A stretch of 47,891 nt of DNA. Source: an uncultured Ruminococcus sp. (lineage in GTDB: Bacteria > Bacillota > Clostridia > Lachnospirales > Lachnospiraceae). How positions within the stretch are numbered: the stretch's first letter is position 1; the number at the start of each line of letters is the position of its first letter. Positions 7,547-15,935 of this stretch are shown piece by piece. Location: contig USFD01000014.1 of the NCBI GenBank assembly GCA_900553885.1, positions 1-47,891 on the forward strand, written 5' to 3'. A program made the translations under genes and the position numbers. The notes under the pieces are model-generated. The model was given only the letters and a program-made list of their open reading frames with translations. It was not told the origin of the DNA and made no database searches.

Positions 7547-9395
7547 AGCAGACACCTCCTCCGAAACGCGCGGCGCCGCAGCCGGAACACTGCTGCCGGC
7601 AGTTGGGAGTTACGCTTTCTTTCATGGCATTCTCCCACTCTCTGCGCAAAAATTTTCTGGTTACGCCGGTATCGATAAAATCCCATGGGAAAAGTTCATC
7701 CTCTCCTCTTTCCCTCAGGTTATAAAAGGCAGGATCAATACCTGTATTTTCAAAAGCCTGCATCCACAGGTCATTGTGAAAGCTTTCCGTCCAGGAGTCA
7801 AACAGACATCCCAGCCGGTATGCCTCTTCCACAACTTTTCCTATTTTACGGTCGCCCCGGGCCATGACCCCTTCCAGTACTGTAACCTGGGCGTCGTGCC
7901 AGTTGTATTTCAGACTTTTCCGATTGAGCTGCGCATGAAATTCGTCTTTTACAATCTCTGCTCTTCGCATATATTCCTCGGCAGTACACATGGAAGCCCA
8001 CTGAAAGGGTGTAAAGGGCTTGGGCACAAAGAAAGACGAGCTTGCCGTGATCTGGCATTTCCCGTTTCTCTGGTCTTTTGGGATCTCATAATATCTGCGT
8101 GCGACACGATCGGAAAGTCTTGCAATCTCCCGCATATCTTCTTCTGTCTCAGTAGGCAGCCCGAGCATGAAATATAGTTTGACTTTTGTCCAGCCGCCCT
8201 CGAAAGCCTGTCCGGCCCCTGAGAGAATATCTTCTTCCGTGAGCCCTTTATTGATTACATTTCTCATACGCTGGGAACCGGCTTCCGGCGCAAAAGTAAG
8301 ACTGCTTTTCCGGATATCCTGGACTTTGCTCATTACATCCAGAGAAAATGCATCAATCCGCAGGGAAGGCAGGGAAATATTTATTCCTTTTCCCTTGAAT
8401 TCATCAATCAGAAAGGTTACCAGTTCTTTCAGATCCGAATAGTCGCTGGAACTCAGAGAACTGAGGGAAATCTCCTCATGTCCGGTGTTTTTCAGCATAG
8501 TACGGGCGTATTCTTTTAATTTTTCTACATTTCTTTCTCTTGTAGGGCGGTAAATCATTCCTGCCTGGCAGAAACGGCAGCCCCGGATACATCCTCTCTG
8601 GATTTCCAGAACAACCCGGTCCTGGGTTGCCTTGATAAAGGGCACAACAGGATTCATTGGATAGGAAGCGTCTGTCACATCCATGACAACCTGTTTTTTC
8701 ACAGTGGCCGGTGCATTTATGTTGTTCGGGACAAATGACTTCAGGGTACCGTCTGTATTGTACTCAGGGTCATAAAAGGCGGGCACATAGAGGCCTTCGA
8801 TCTGTGCCGCTGTTTCGAGGAAAGCTTTCCGGCTCTTTCCGGACTTTTTCCAGATTTTATATGCATCCAGGAGCTCATCATAAACGGTCTCGCCTTCTCC
8901 GATATAAAAGATATCAAAAAAGTCTGCCAGAGGCTCCGGATTATAGGTGCATGGACCTCCGCCGATTACGAACGGGTCTTTTTCGGTACGGTCAGAAGCA
9001 TGAAGCGGAATCTGACTCAGATCCAGAATCTGGAGAATATTTGTATAACACATCTCGAACTGAATGGTTATGCCGAGAAAATCAAAATCCCGCACCGGAT
9101 CCTGGGATTCCAGGGTAAAAAGCGGAATACCTTTCTCCCGCAGTACTTTGTCCAGGTCAGTCCAGGGGGAATAGACACGTTCACACCATGTATCTTCCCG
9201 CCGGTTGAACATATCATAGAGAATCTGGATTCCCAGGTGGGACATACCGATTTCGTAGACGTCCGGAAAACACATGGCAAACCGGATGTCTGTCTTTTCT
9301 TTCTCTTTCATTACCGAATTTACTTCGCCCCCGATATACCGGGCAGGCTTTTCAATCTGCATCAGAATCTCATCGCTTAAAGCAAGTTTTCTCAT
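7530..9395 (-). CDS. B12-binding-type radical SAM protein (TIGR03960 family)
   Basis: A 621-residue protein with an N-terminal Rossmann/B12-binding-like part (MCFPDVYEIGMSHLGIQIL near residue 41), then a radical SAM core whose [4Fe-4S] cluster ligands are C269, C273 and C276 (RGCIRGCRFCQAG). The C-terminus carries more cysteines (CRQQCSGCG, residues near 605), possibly a second metal site. Reaction and substrate are unknown for the family. The ATG at 9395 is chosen over a GTG twelve bases earlier because AAGGTG lies about nine bases ahead of it. First gene of the operon with the DUF2344 protein and rng. Confidence 0.9.
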   Translation of the reverse strand: MRKLALSDEILMQIEKPARYIGGEVNSVMKEKEKTDIRFAMCFPDVYEIGMSHLGIQILYDMFNRREDTWCERVYSPWTDLDKVLREKGIPLFTLESQDPVRDFDFLGITIQFEMCYTNILQILDLSQIPLHASDRTEKDPFVIGGGPCTYNPEPLADFFDIFYIGEGETVYDELLDAYKIWKKSGKSRKAFLETAAQIEGLYVPAFYDPEYNTDGTLKSFVPNNINAPATVKKQVVMDVTDASYPMNPVVPFIKATQDRVVLEIQRGCIRGCRFCQAGMIYRPTRERNVEKLKEYARTMLKNTGHEEISLSSLSSSDYSDLKELVTFLIDEFKGKGINISLPSLRIDAFSLDVMSKVQDIRKSSLTFAPEAGSQRMRNVINKGLTEEDILSGAGQAFEGGWTKVKLYFMLGLPTETEEDMREIARLSDRVARRYYEIPKDQRNGKCQITASSSFFVPKPFTPFQWASMCTAEEYMRRAEIVKDEFHAQLNRKSLKYNWHDAQVTVLEGVMARGDRKIGKVVEEAYRLGCLFDSWTESFHNDLWMQAFENTGIDPAFYNLRERGEDELFPWDFIDTGVTRKFLRREWENAMKESVTPNCRQQCSGCGAARFGGGVCYEGKN

Positions 9396-9499
9396 TTTAT
9401 ATAACACCTTTTCATTTTATGAATTCATATCATCAGCCGGTTATCTGGAATGGCGTCTGAGCCGCCTGATTTACAGGAATATCCGGTTATCGTTTATAA

Positions 9500-9528
9500 A
9501 TTGTACTATATGCTTTTTGATCTGTCAA
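9500..9528 (-). promoter_or_regulatory. Promoter of the radical SAM-DUF2344-rng operon
   Basis: Minus-strand -35 TTGACA (9523-9528) and -10 TACAAT (9500-9505) with 17-base spacing, close to consensus. The transcript would start near 9493, giving a leader of about 95 bases in which I see no recognised riboswitch. Confidence 0.85.
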
Positions 9529-9605
9529 AGTGTTATTCAGCACTGTTCCGGCTTCGGAGAGGAAAAACAAAGCTGTATCAGGCGTTGTCTTTCTGTTACA
9601 GACAT

Positions 9606-9644
9606 AAAAAACCGGATACATTTTCGGTCTGCATCCGGTTTTTT
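9606..9644. terminator. Bidirectional intrinsic terminator
   Basis: Inverted repeat AAAAAACCGGAT (9606-9617) with ATCCGGTTTTTT (9633-9644), loop of 15. It gives a U-tract on both strands. It should end the minus transcript of the small membrane protein gene at 9690. Confidence 0.88.
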
Positions 9645-9689
9645 ACATTTCTTTATTCTGTTTCCCGGCAGGGGCTGTATCCCCAGGTC

Positions 9690-10010
9690 TTACAGCGCTT
9701 TCCACACTTCCCGGATTGTATCGGCATCCATATTTTTTTCAATCTGATTGACGATTGCCCTGCTGTCCACATCCGCCACTTTTGCTTTACTCTGATCCAT
9801 GTAGACAAAACATACAAAGCAGAGAATGCCGATGGCAAGCCGTATGTAGAAGCTTCCGCCGGAGTGTGTCGCCGGTTTTTCCGGATCTTTATAGAGATCC
9901 TGGTATATTCTGCCGTATCTGGGATGAACGGCAGGGATATCCTTTTTTTCTTCATAAAGCTTCCTGGTCTGCCGAAGCAGCTCCCTTCTGCGTTCTTCCG
10001 AATTATTCAT
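9690..10010 (-). CDS. Small single-pass membrane protein, unknown
   Basis: A 106-residue protein: a charged, Arg/Lys/Glu-rich N-terminal part (residues 1-52), one hydrophobic segment (about 53-72, YIRLAIGILCFVCFVYMDQS) and a C-terminal tail of about 35 residues. No family recognised. The N-terminus in the cytoplasm and the tail outside is the likely topology by the charge rule. It follows the histidine operon on the same strand and is closed by the terminator at 9606. The Shine-Dalgarno is weak (GGTGA). Judged real because the codon pattern and protein character are coherent and it sits between a gene and a terminator. Confidence 0.7.
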   Translation of the reverse strand: MNNSEERRRELLRQTRKLYEEKKDIPAVHPRYGRIYQDLYKDPEKPATHSGGSFYIRLAIGILCFVCFVYMDQSKAKVADVDSRAIVNQIEKNMDADTIREVWKAL

Positions 10011-10131
10011 AGAAAAATCACCATAGAAATCCTGTTTGTGCTATTCTATGAACCGGATCCCGGGGATATGTCCATTTCCGGCAGGGAAAAGGAAACTGTA
10101 AAAACGCCGTCTGCATTAAGCCTGTTCTGTA

Positions 10132-11415
10132 TCAGCGGTCCGCCAGCTCGTTTGTAATGTCTTCCCAGGTCACGCCCCGCTCTACCATAAGTACCATTGC
10201 ATGGTAGAGGAAGTCGGAAATCTCGTATTTAATTTCCTCCGGATTCGGATTTTTGGCGGCAATAACGATTTCGGTTGCCTCCTCTCCTACTTTCTTCAGA
10301 ATTTTATCAATTCCTTTTTCAAAGAGATAATTCGTGTAAGATCCTTCCTTGGGATGAATTCTCCGGTCTTCAATTGTGCTGTACACGGATTCAAATACCT
10401 GGAGAGGATTTTTCGCGTCATAATCCGCCCCTACAATTGTGGTATAGAAGCAGGAACGGTTTCCGGTGTGACAGGCGGCTCCCACCTGATCCACTTTCGC
10501 CAGAAGCGTGTCTTTATCACAGTCAATGGAAAGGGATTTGACATACTGGAAATGTCCGGATGTTTCCCCTTTTACCCACTGGCACTGTCTGCTCCGGCTG
10601 AAATAAGTCATACGGCCGGTTTTTACCGTATTATCAAAGGCTTCCTCGTTCATATAAGCCATCATAAGCACTTCATTCGTTTTGAAGTCCTGAACAATAA
10701 CCGGAATCAGCCCATCGGAGTTCAGCTTGAATTCACTGAAATCCATCATGCTTTCAAAGGACGTCATCTGGATGCCCGCGTCGGCACAGATTTCTTTGAA
10801 TTCATTGAAATCCATATTCAGACTGCTTACGAACATTCCGGATACGCCTTTTACTCCGCTGCACTTTAAGATCCGAAGAATTTCGCTCTGTTCCATGGTA
10901 TCGGTCAGAACGACACAGGGAAGTTCTGTTATATTCATAACAGAGGCCAGATCAAGTCTGTGCATAAACACGATTTCCGTACTGAATTCTTCGATCAGGT
11001 GCTGCTGTTTAAAAAGAGCGTCAAAATCATTCAGGGATACGGCAATCCGCTCTTTGCCGAAGCGCTTTGACACCTCTTCGATCAGATCAATGGAAAGAGG
11101 TTTGGAAAAATTCAGAATCGCTCTTTTTGCTCCTGCATACAAAATTTTCTTTACATCTTCTGTCCTGCGGATATTTCCTCCTGCGATCATGGGGATACTG
11201 ATTACCCGATTGATCTTTTTTATCAGATCGATGGCCTCATCGTGTTCTTCGTCCGAGTCCGATAAATCAAAGACAATCAGTTCATCGGCACCCCGGTCGC
11301 TGTACTGTTTGGCCAGTCCGACGACATCATTGGACAGAACCGTGCTATCGTCAAACCATTTTACTGCTTTTCCTCCGTCAATAAAAATGCACGGAGTCAG
11401 TCGTTTATAACTCAT
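10132..11415 (-). CDS. hisI: HisIE bifunctional enzyme with N-terminal HisF-like domain
   Basis: Two histidine-pathway activities: phosphoribosyl-AMP cyclohydrolase (HisI, about residues 232-335, with DCDKDTL metal ligands and the zinc motif CHTGNRSCF) and phosphoribosyl-ATP pyrophosphohydrolase (HisE, about 345-427, with KILKKVGEEATE). Residues 1-215 resemble the HisA/HisF barrel (KRLTPCIFIDGGKAVKW, IAGGNIRR). Aligned by eye to HisF, the first catalytic aspartate (position 11) is phenylalanine here, the second falls at N129 or the adjoining D130, and the second phosphate-binding SGG is replaced by TDT. The domain therefore looks non-catalytic as a HisF. Last gene of the his operon. Confidence 0.92.
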   Translation of the reverse strand: MSYKRLTPCIFIDGGKAVKWFDDSTVLSNDVVGLAKQYSDRGADELIVFDLSDSDEEHDEAIDLIKKINRVISIPMIAGGNIRRTEDVKKILYAGAKRAILNFSKPLSIDLIEEVSKRFGKERIAVSLNDFDALFKQQHLIEEFSTEIVFMHRLDLASVMNITELPCVVLTDTMEQSEILRILKCSGVKGVSGMFVSSLNMDFNEFKEICADAGIQMTSFESMMDFSEFKLNSDGLIPVIVQDFKTNEVLMMAYMNEEAFDNTVKTGRMTYFSRSRQCQWVKGETSGHFQYVKSLSIDCDKDTLLAKVDQVGAACHTGNRSCFYTTIVGADYDAKNPLQVFESVYSTIEDRRIHPKEGSYTNYLFEKGIDKILKKVGEEATEIVIAAKNPNPEEIKYEISDFLYHAMVLMVERGVTWEDITNELADR

Positions 11416-11469
11416 TGATATTTCTCCTTCTCTATTGTGCGGCCGGCTTCATGCGTCTGTGGTATAAGA

Positions 11470-12060
11470 CTATAATGTTCCTTTTGTAGACCACACTTCT
11501 TTTATCCTGGGTTCCTTTGCAGAGGCCATGTCAAGGGCTTTTCCAAAGGCCTTGAACAAAGCCTCGGCCATATGATGATTATTGCCGCCGTCCAGAATCT
11601 TCAGATGCAGATTCATAGAAGCGCTGTAGGAAACCGCATAGAAAAAATCCCGTATCATTTCTGTGTCCAGGCCGCCGATTCTGGGAACTGTAAATTCAGC
11701 ATCATATCTGAAAAAAGGTCTTCCTGACAGATCTGTCGCACACAGCGCCAGCGTTTCGTCCATAGGGAGAATAAAGTACCCATAGCGTTTAATTCCGGCT
11801 TTATCCCCCAGTGCCTTGGCGATAGCCTGCCCCAGCACAATTCCTGTATCTTCTACTGTGTGATGGCAGTCTACTTCCAGATCTCCTTTTACTGTTACCG
11901 TTAAGTCAAACAGACCGTGACGGGCAAATCCATCCAGCATATGGTCAAAAAAAGGGATTCCTGTGTCAATCTGATTGCTGCCGCTTCCATCCAGACAGAG
12001 AGTCAGCCCGATCTCTGTTTCTTTTGTTTTTCTTGTGCAGACTGCAGTTCTTTTTTCCAT
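11470..12060 (-). CDS. hisB: Imidazoleglycerol-phosphate dehydratase
   Basis: Dehydrates imidazole glycerol phosphate to imidazole acetol phosphate. The 196-residue single-function form shows GIPFFDHML, the metal-binding DCHHTVEDTGI and the internal repeat copy NNHHMAEALFKAFG. No histidinol-phosphatase domain is fused to it. Strong GGAGGTGCC Shine-Dalgarno. It sits 14 bases after hisD and 54 before hisIE. Confidence 0.97.
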   Translation of the reverse strand: MEKRTAVCTRKTKETEIGLTLCLDGSGSNQIDTGIPFFDHMLDGFARHGLFDLTVTVKGDLEVDCHHTVEDTGIVLGQAIAKALGDKAGIKRYGYFILPMDETLALCATDLSGRPFFRYDAEFTVPRIGGLDTEMIRDFFYAVSYSASMNLHLKILDGGNNHHMAEALFKAFGKALDMASAKEPRIKEVWSTKGTL

Positions 12061-12074
12061 GCCGGCACCTCCTT

Positions 12075-13370
12075 CTACTTTTCCGGGAAACGGACCCGGA
12101 TGGAATTTGCATGAGCGGTCAGATGCTCTGCTTCTGCAAATGTTTCAATATCTCCGTGGATAGCCTCAAGCGCCTCTCTTGAGTAAGAAATAATGCTTGA
12201 TTTCTTGATAAAATCGTCCACTGAAAGGGGAGAGAAAAATTTTGCAGTGCCGTTTGTCGGAAGCACATGGTTGGGTCCGGCAAAATAATCGCCCAGAGGC
12301 TCGCTGGAATATTCGCCGATAAAGATGGCTCCTGCGTTCCGGATGCGTGTCATCACATCGAAAGGATTTGCAGTCATAATCTCCAGGTGTTCCGATGCGA
12401 TTTCATTTGCCGCGTCAATGGCATCCTGCAGCGTTTCCGCTACCAGAATGTGTCCGTAATTATCCAGAGACTTCTGAATAATCTGTCCTCTGGAAAGTTC
12501 CTGAACAAATTCATCTACCTGGGCAGATACTTTCTCAGCAAGATCCATGCTGGTTGTTACCAGAATAGCGCTGGCCATCTCATCATGTTCCGCCTGGGAG
12601 AGCAGATCAGCCGCTACATAACGGGGATTTGCCGTATCATCTGCCAGTACCAGAATCTCGCTCGGACCTGCGATAGAGTCAATGCTGACGTATCCATAGA
12701 CGGATTTTTTGGCAAGAGCCACGTAAATATTGCCCGGGCCTACGATTTTATCTACTTTTGGTATACTTTCTGTTCCGAAAGCGAGAGCTGCGATGGCCTG
12801 TGCGCCTCCTACTTTGTAAATTCTGTCAGCGCCGGCCTCGTTGGCAGCCACCAGTGTAGTCGGGGTGACTTTTCCGTCCTTTCCCGGAGGTGTGACCATA
12901 ATAATCTCATCTACTCCGGCTACTTTTGCCGGCATAATATTCATCAGCACGGAAGACGGGTATGCAGCTTTCCCTCCGGGCACATAGACACCTACCCGGG
13001 CAAGGGCTGTGACTTTCTGTCCCAGAATTGTCCCGTCCGGTCTGCTGTCAAACCAGCTGTACTGACGCTGCTTTTCATGATACTCTTTAATATTCTTCTT
13101 TGCTTTCCGGATGACAGCAATCAGAGAATCATCTACAAGGCTGTAGGCTTCTTTAATCTCTTCTTCTGTCACCTGAATATTTGAGGCATCCGTCTCAGCT
13201 CCGTCAAACTGCTTTGTATAGGCAAAAACAGCCTCATCTCTCCTTTTTTGCACATTCTCCAGTATTTCTTTCACACTGGCTTCATATTTTCCATAGCTGT
13301 TGGGACTCCTTTTGAGGAGATCTTCCAGCAGATTTTTCTTCGTACTGCTGTCCAGTTTTTCTATACGCAT
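12075..13370 (-). CDS. hisD: Histidinol dehydrogenase
   Basis: NAD-dependent oxidation of L-histidinol to L-histidine, the last two steps of the pathway, zinc-dependent. The 431-residue length is standard. Motifs include YVPGGKAAYPSSVLMN, GPGNIYVALAKKSVYG, the zinc-site SQAEHDE and AGPNHVLPTNGTA. The gene follows hisG with a two-base gap and a GGAGG Shine-Dalgarno that overlaps the hisG stop region. Confidence 0.97.
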   Translation of the reverse strand: MRIEKLDSSTKKNLLEDLLKRSPNSYGKYEASVKEILENVQKRRDEAVFAYTKQFDGAETDASNIQVTEEEIKEAYSLVDDSLIAVIRKAKKNIKEYHEKQRQYSWFDSRPDGTILGQKVTALARVGVYVPGGKAAYPSSVLMNIMPAKVAGVDEIIMVTPPGKDGKVTPTTLVAANEAGADRIYKVGGAQAIAALAFGTESIPKVDKIVGPGNIYVALAKKSVYGYVSIDSIAGPSEILVLADDTANPRYVAADLLSQAEHDEMASAILVTTSMDLAEKVSAQVDEFVQELSRGQIIQKSLDNYGHILVAETLQDAIDAANEIASEHLEIMTANPFDVMTRIRNAGAIFIGEYSSEPLGDYFAGPNHVLPTNGTAKFFSPLSVDDFIKKSSIISYSREALEAIHGDIETFAEAEHLTAHANSIRVRFPEK

Positions 13371-13372
13371 AT

Positions 13373-14017
13373 CTATTCCTCCCTGAGCAGATCACGCAGG
13401 CTGCTGATCAGTCCGCGGATTCTGTCGTTTTCCATTCTCATGCTGACCGGATTTACAATCATCCGGGCAGACAGCGGACACACTTCATCCAGAACTACAA
13501 GCCCGTTTTCTTTCAGCGTGGACCCTGTTTCCACAATATCTACAATAACTTCAGACAGACCTACAATAGGAGCAAGCTCAATGGAGCCGTTCATTTTAAT
13601 GATCTCTACTGTCTGGTGCCGTTTATTGTAAAAATAGTCCTTTGCAATATTCGGGTATTTTGTGGCGACCCGGATCAGTTCGTGATGTTTCAGAAGTTCT
13701 GCCGCGTCTTCGTATCCGCAGACACACATCCGGCATTTCCCGAACCGCAGATCCAGGACTTCATGAACTTTTCTGCCTGCTTCGATAATCGTATCCTTTC
13801 CTACCACGCCGATATCCGCAGCCCCATATTCCACGTAAGTGGGAACATCGGGTCCTTTGGCCAGGAAAAATTTCAATTTCAGATCCTCGTTGGTAAAAAT
13901 GAGTTTTCTTGAGTGTTTATCCTTCATTTCGTCACAGGTAACACCCAGCTTTTCCAGCATTGCAAGGGTCTTCTCGGCAAGCCTGCCCTTGGTAAGAGCA
14001 AATGTTAAATATCTCAT
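13373..14017 (-). CDS. hisG: ATP phosphoribosyltransferase, short form
   Basis: First step of histidine synthesis, joining ATP and PRPP. At 214 residues it is the short HisG form, which lacks the C-terminal regulatory domain and needs HisZ; hisZ is indeed the adjacent gene. Family motifs are TFALTKGRLAEKTL at the start, GAADIGVVGKDTI and the PRPP-loop region VGLSEVIVDIVETGSTLKEN. Confidence 0.96.
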   Translation of the reverse strand: MRYLTFALTKGRLAEKTLAMLEKLGVTCDEMKDKHSRKLIFTNEDLKLKFFLAKGPDVPTYVEYGAADIGVVGKDTIIEAGRKVHEVLDLRFGKCRMCVCGYEDAAELLKHHELIRVATKYPNIAKDYFYNKRHQTVEIIKMNGSIELAPIVGLSEVIVDIVETGSTLKENGLVVLDEVCPLSARMIVNPVSMRMENDRIRGLISSLRDLLREE

Positions 14018-14032
14018 AGGTAAGCCTCTTTT

Positions 14033-15280
14033 CTACTGTCTTTTGGCGGTTACAGTTTTTTCTTCTCCGGTAATCAGGTTGAGCATTTCAATCTGGTAAT
14101 TATCCTGAAGATACAGCATACTCATAATAGAAGAATTTCTGGCATAATCTTCATATTTTTTCCTGTCATCTTCCGGTTCCCGTTTTATGATCTCTATGTT
14201 TTTGCCTTTGGAGCGGAAATTCATGGCAAGAGAGACTGCCCACTCTTCCGTAGCCTGGGTGTATACGATCAGATTCCGGTAACTTGTCTCGACGCGGATC
14301 TTCTGCCTGTTCAGGGCGCTCATCAGCTCGTCTACAATAATGGCAAATCCAATAGAAGGGGTATTCTTTCCAAACTTTTCCAGAAGATGGTCATAGCGTC
14401 CCCCTCTTACAACAGCATCTCCTGTACCGTAAGTATACGCGCGGAAAATAATGCCGGAGTAATATCCATAGCTTCCGCTCATGCTCAGATCAAAAGTAAT
14501 ATGATCTTCTGCATGATACAGCTGCAGCAGTTTGTAAATCTGCTGAAGTCTTGTAATGGCGAGTCGTGCATTTACATTCGGAGCCAGCCGTGCGGCCTGT
14601 TCCAGAATCTCAGGTCCGCCCATCAGTTCCGGAAGAATATGGAAAGCTTCTTTTACACTTCCTTTTACGTTCCTGTTATCCAGAATTTCATCCACTCCGA
14701 AATAGTTCCTGTTTGTAATAAGGGTGCGCAGCTCATCCATTTCTTCTTCTTCAAAACCGGTTGTTTCAAGCAGACTCTGGATAAAATCCACATGACCGAT
14801 ATTTACCTGGAATTCCTTCAGACCAGTCTGTTTCAGACCGTCTACAACCATGGCCAGCATTTCCGCATCCGCCTCGATAGAATCCAGCCCGATCAGCTCT
14901 GCGCCAAGCTGTGTGTTCTCTTTCAGACGGCCCTGATAACTTGTATGATTGATAAAAGTATTTCCTGCATAACAGAGGCGGATCGGCATATTTTCCCCTT
15001 CAAACAGGGTTGCCGCCGCCCGGGCCACTGAAGGTGTAATATCAGGCCGCAGGGCCAGAATATTTCCGTCTCTGTCAAAAAATTTATAAAGTTCACGGGT
15101 AGAAATTGATCCGATCTCTTTGCGGAAAACGTCATAATATTCGAATGTCGGCGTCTGTATATCCTGATAACCGTACCGATGAAGTACGGTGCTCAGCTTT
15201 TTCTGCAGTGCAAGTTTGATTTCACATTCTTTATTGTAGATATCCCGGACTCCTTCCGGAGTATGTAATTTTTGTTCCAT
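14033..15280 (-). CDS. hisZ: ATP phosphoribosyltransferase regulatory subunit
   Basis: HisRS-like paralogue that forms the hetero-octamer with short HisG and confers histidine feedback control. The 415-residue protein starts LHTPEGVRDIYNKECE and keeps the class II synthetase-like core (ALRPDITPSVARAAAT; GGRYDHLLEKFG) but is not a genuine HisRS, as shown by its place beside short hisG. First gene of the his operon, with GGGAG Shine-Dalgarno and a consensus promoter just upstream. Confidence 0.96.
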   Translation of the reverse strand: MEQKLHTPEGVRDIYNKECEIKLALQKKLSTVLHRYGYQDIQTPTFEYYDVFRKEIGSISTRELYKFFDRDGNILALRPDITPSVARAAATLFEGENMPIRLCYAGNTFINHTSYQGRLKENTQLGAELIGLDSIEADAEMLAMVVDGLKQTGLKEFQVNIGHVDFIQSLLETTGFEEEEMDELRTLITNRNYFGVDEILDNRNVKGSVKEAFHILPELMGGPEILEQAARLAPNVNARLAITRLQQIYKLLQLYHAEDHITFDLSMSGSYGYYSGIIFRAYTYGTGDAVVRGGRYDHLLEKFGKNTPSIGFAIIVDELMSALNRQKIRVETSYRNLIVYTQATEEWAVSLAMNFRSKGKNIEIIKREPEDDRKKYEDYARNSSIMSMLYLQDNYQIEMLNLITGEEKTVTAKRQ

Positions 15281-15307
15281 TGAAAATCTCCCTTCACTTT
15301 ACTGTGC

Positions 15308-15359
15308 TAATGCATTAAAATCCTTTTGTCATTATACGCAGTTTCCTGCTGTCTGTCAA
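15308..15359 (-). promoter_or_regulatory. Consensus promoter and candidate operator of the his operon
   Basis: Minus-strand -35 TTGACA (15354-15359) and -10 TATAAT (15331-15336) with 17-base spacing: all twelve positions match the sigma-A consensus. A perfect 10-bp palindrome TAATGCATTA (15308-15317) lies just after the expected transcription start, where a repressor could bind. The leader is only about 45 bases, so a T-box or attenuator is excluded. Confidence 0.9.
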
Positions 15360-15384
15360 TCCCCGACTGTATATCAGGCTTTTA

Positions 15385-15933
15385 TCAGTTCCCGGAATCA
15401 GAATCTCTGCGGTCCAGGTCCTGCTGCAGGCATTCCAGATAGGGAACAAAATATCCGTTTTTCAGTGAAAAAAACCATCCCGGTTCCAGCTCGTCATAGC
15501 GGAAACTTTTCCGGCCTCCGTGTATGGAACGATCCCAGAACTTTCTGATCTGTGTATAAGTCATATAATAGAGTTCCTCCCTGCCTGTATAATATATAAG
15601 GAGGAAGGAGATCCCGCCCTGCTGTTCGAATTTCTCCATAAAGCGGATCTGATGTTCATGGATATTCTGAAGAGGGAAAGTGTCAGCACTGCATTCCTTT
15701 GCGTCAAAGCAGACCGGAATCCCCTGAACAGCTCCTATGTAGTCCACTGTACTGATTTTATCAAAATAGGCAAGTGTAATATGCCGGTGTTCCTTGTCGA
15801 TCTTTACCGGTGTAATCGGTGTGGGAATCTTCTGAATCAATGCAAGCCCCATTTCTGTATAGCGTTCATTTGTACGGTTGATCAGTTCTTCCAGTGTAGA
15901 GCCCCGCAGTCCGCGGGAATTCCATGTGGCCAT
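15385..15933 (-). CDS. recU: Holliday junction resolvase RecU
   Basis: Endonuclease that resolves Holliday junctions in homologous recombination and chromosome segregation, working with RuvAB (encoded later in the window). The 182-residue chain opens MATWNSRGLRGSTLEELINR and keeps ALIQKIPTPITPV, the active-site region CFDAKE and FPLQNIHEHQI, all typical of RecU. It begins two bases after the pseudouridine synthase stop. No terminator is seen before the his promoter, so some read-through into his is possible. Confidence 0.95.
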   Translation of the reverse strand: MATWNSRGLRGSTLEELINRTNERYTEMGLALIQKIPTPITPVKIDKEHRHITLAYFDKISTVDYIGAVQGIPVCFDAKECSADTFPLQNIHEHQIRFMEKFEQQGGISFLLIYYTGREELYYMTYTQIRKFWDRSIHGGRKSFRYDELEPGWFFSLKNGYFVPYLECLQQDLDRRDSDSGN

Positions 15934-15935
15934 AT

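Noticed and set aside
9450..10157. 235-codon plus-strand frame covering the gap and the small membrane gene
   Set aside because: Crosses the two-way terminator at 9606 and a strong minus promoter at 9500; low-quality protein.
12267..13184. 305-codon plus-strand frame
   Set aside because: Antisense shadow of hisD; no Shine-Dalgarno and no recognisable motif.
15281..15384. T-box (histidine) upstream of hisZ
   Set aside because: Promoter lies about 45 bases from the start codon; no room and no T-box core sequence.
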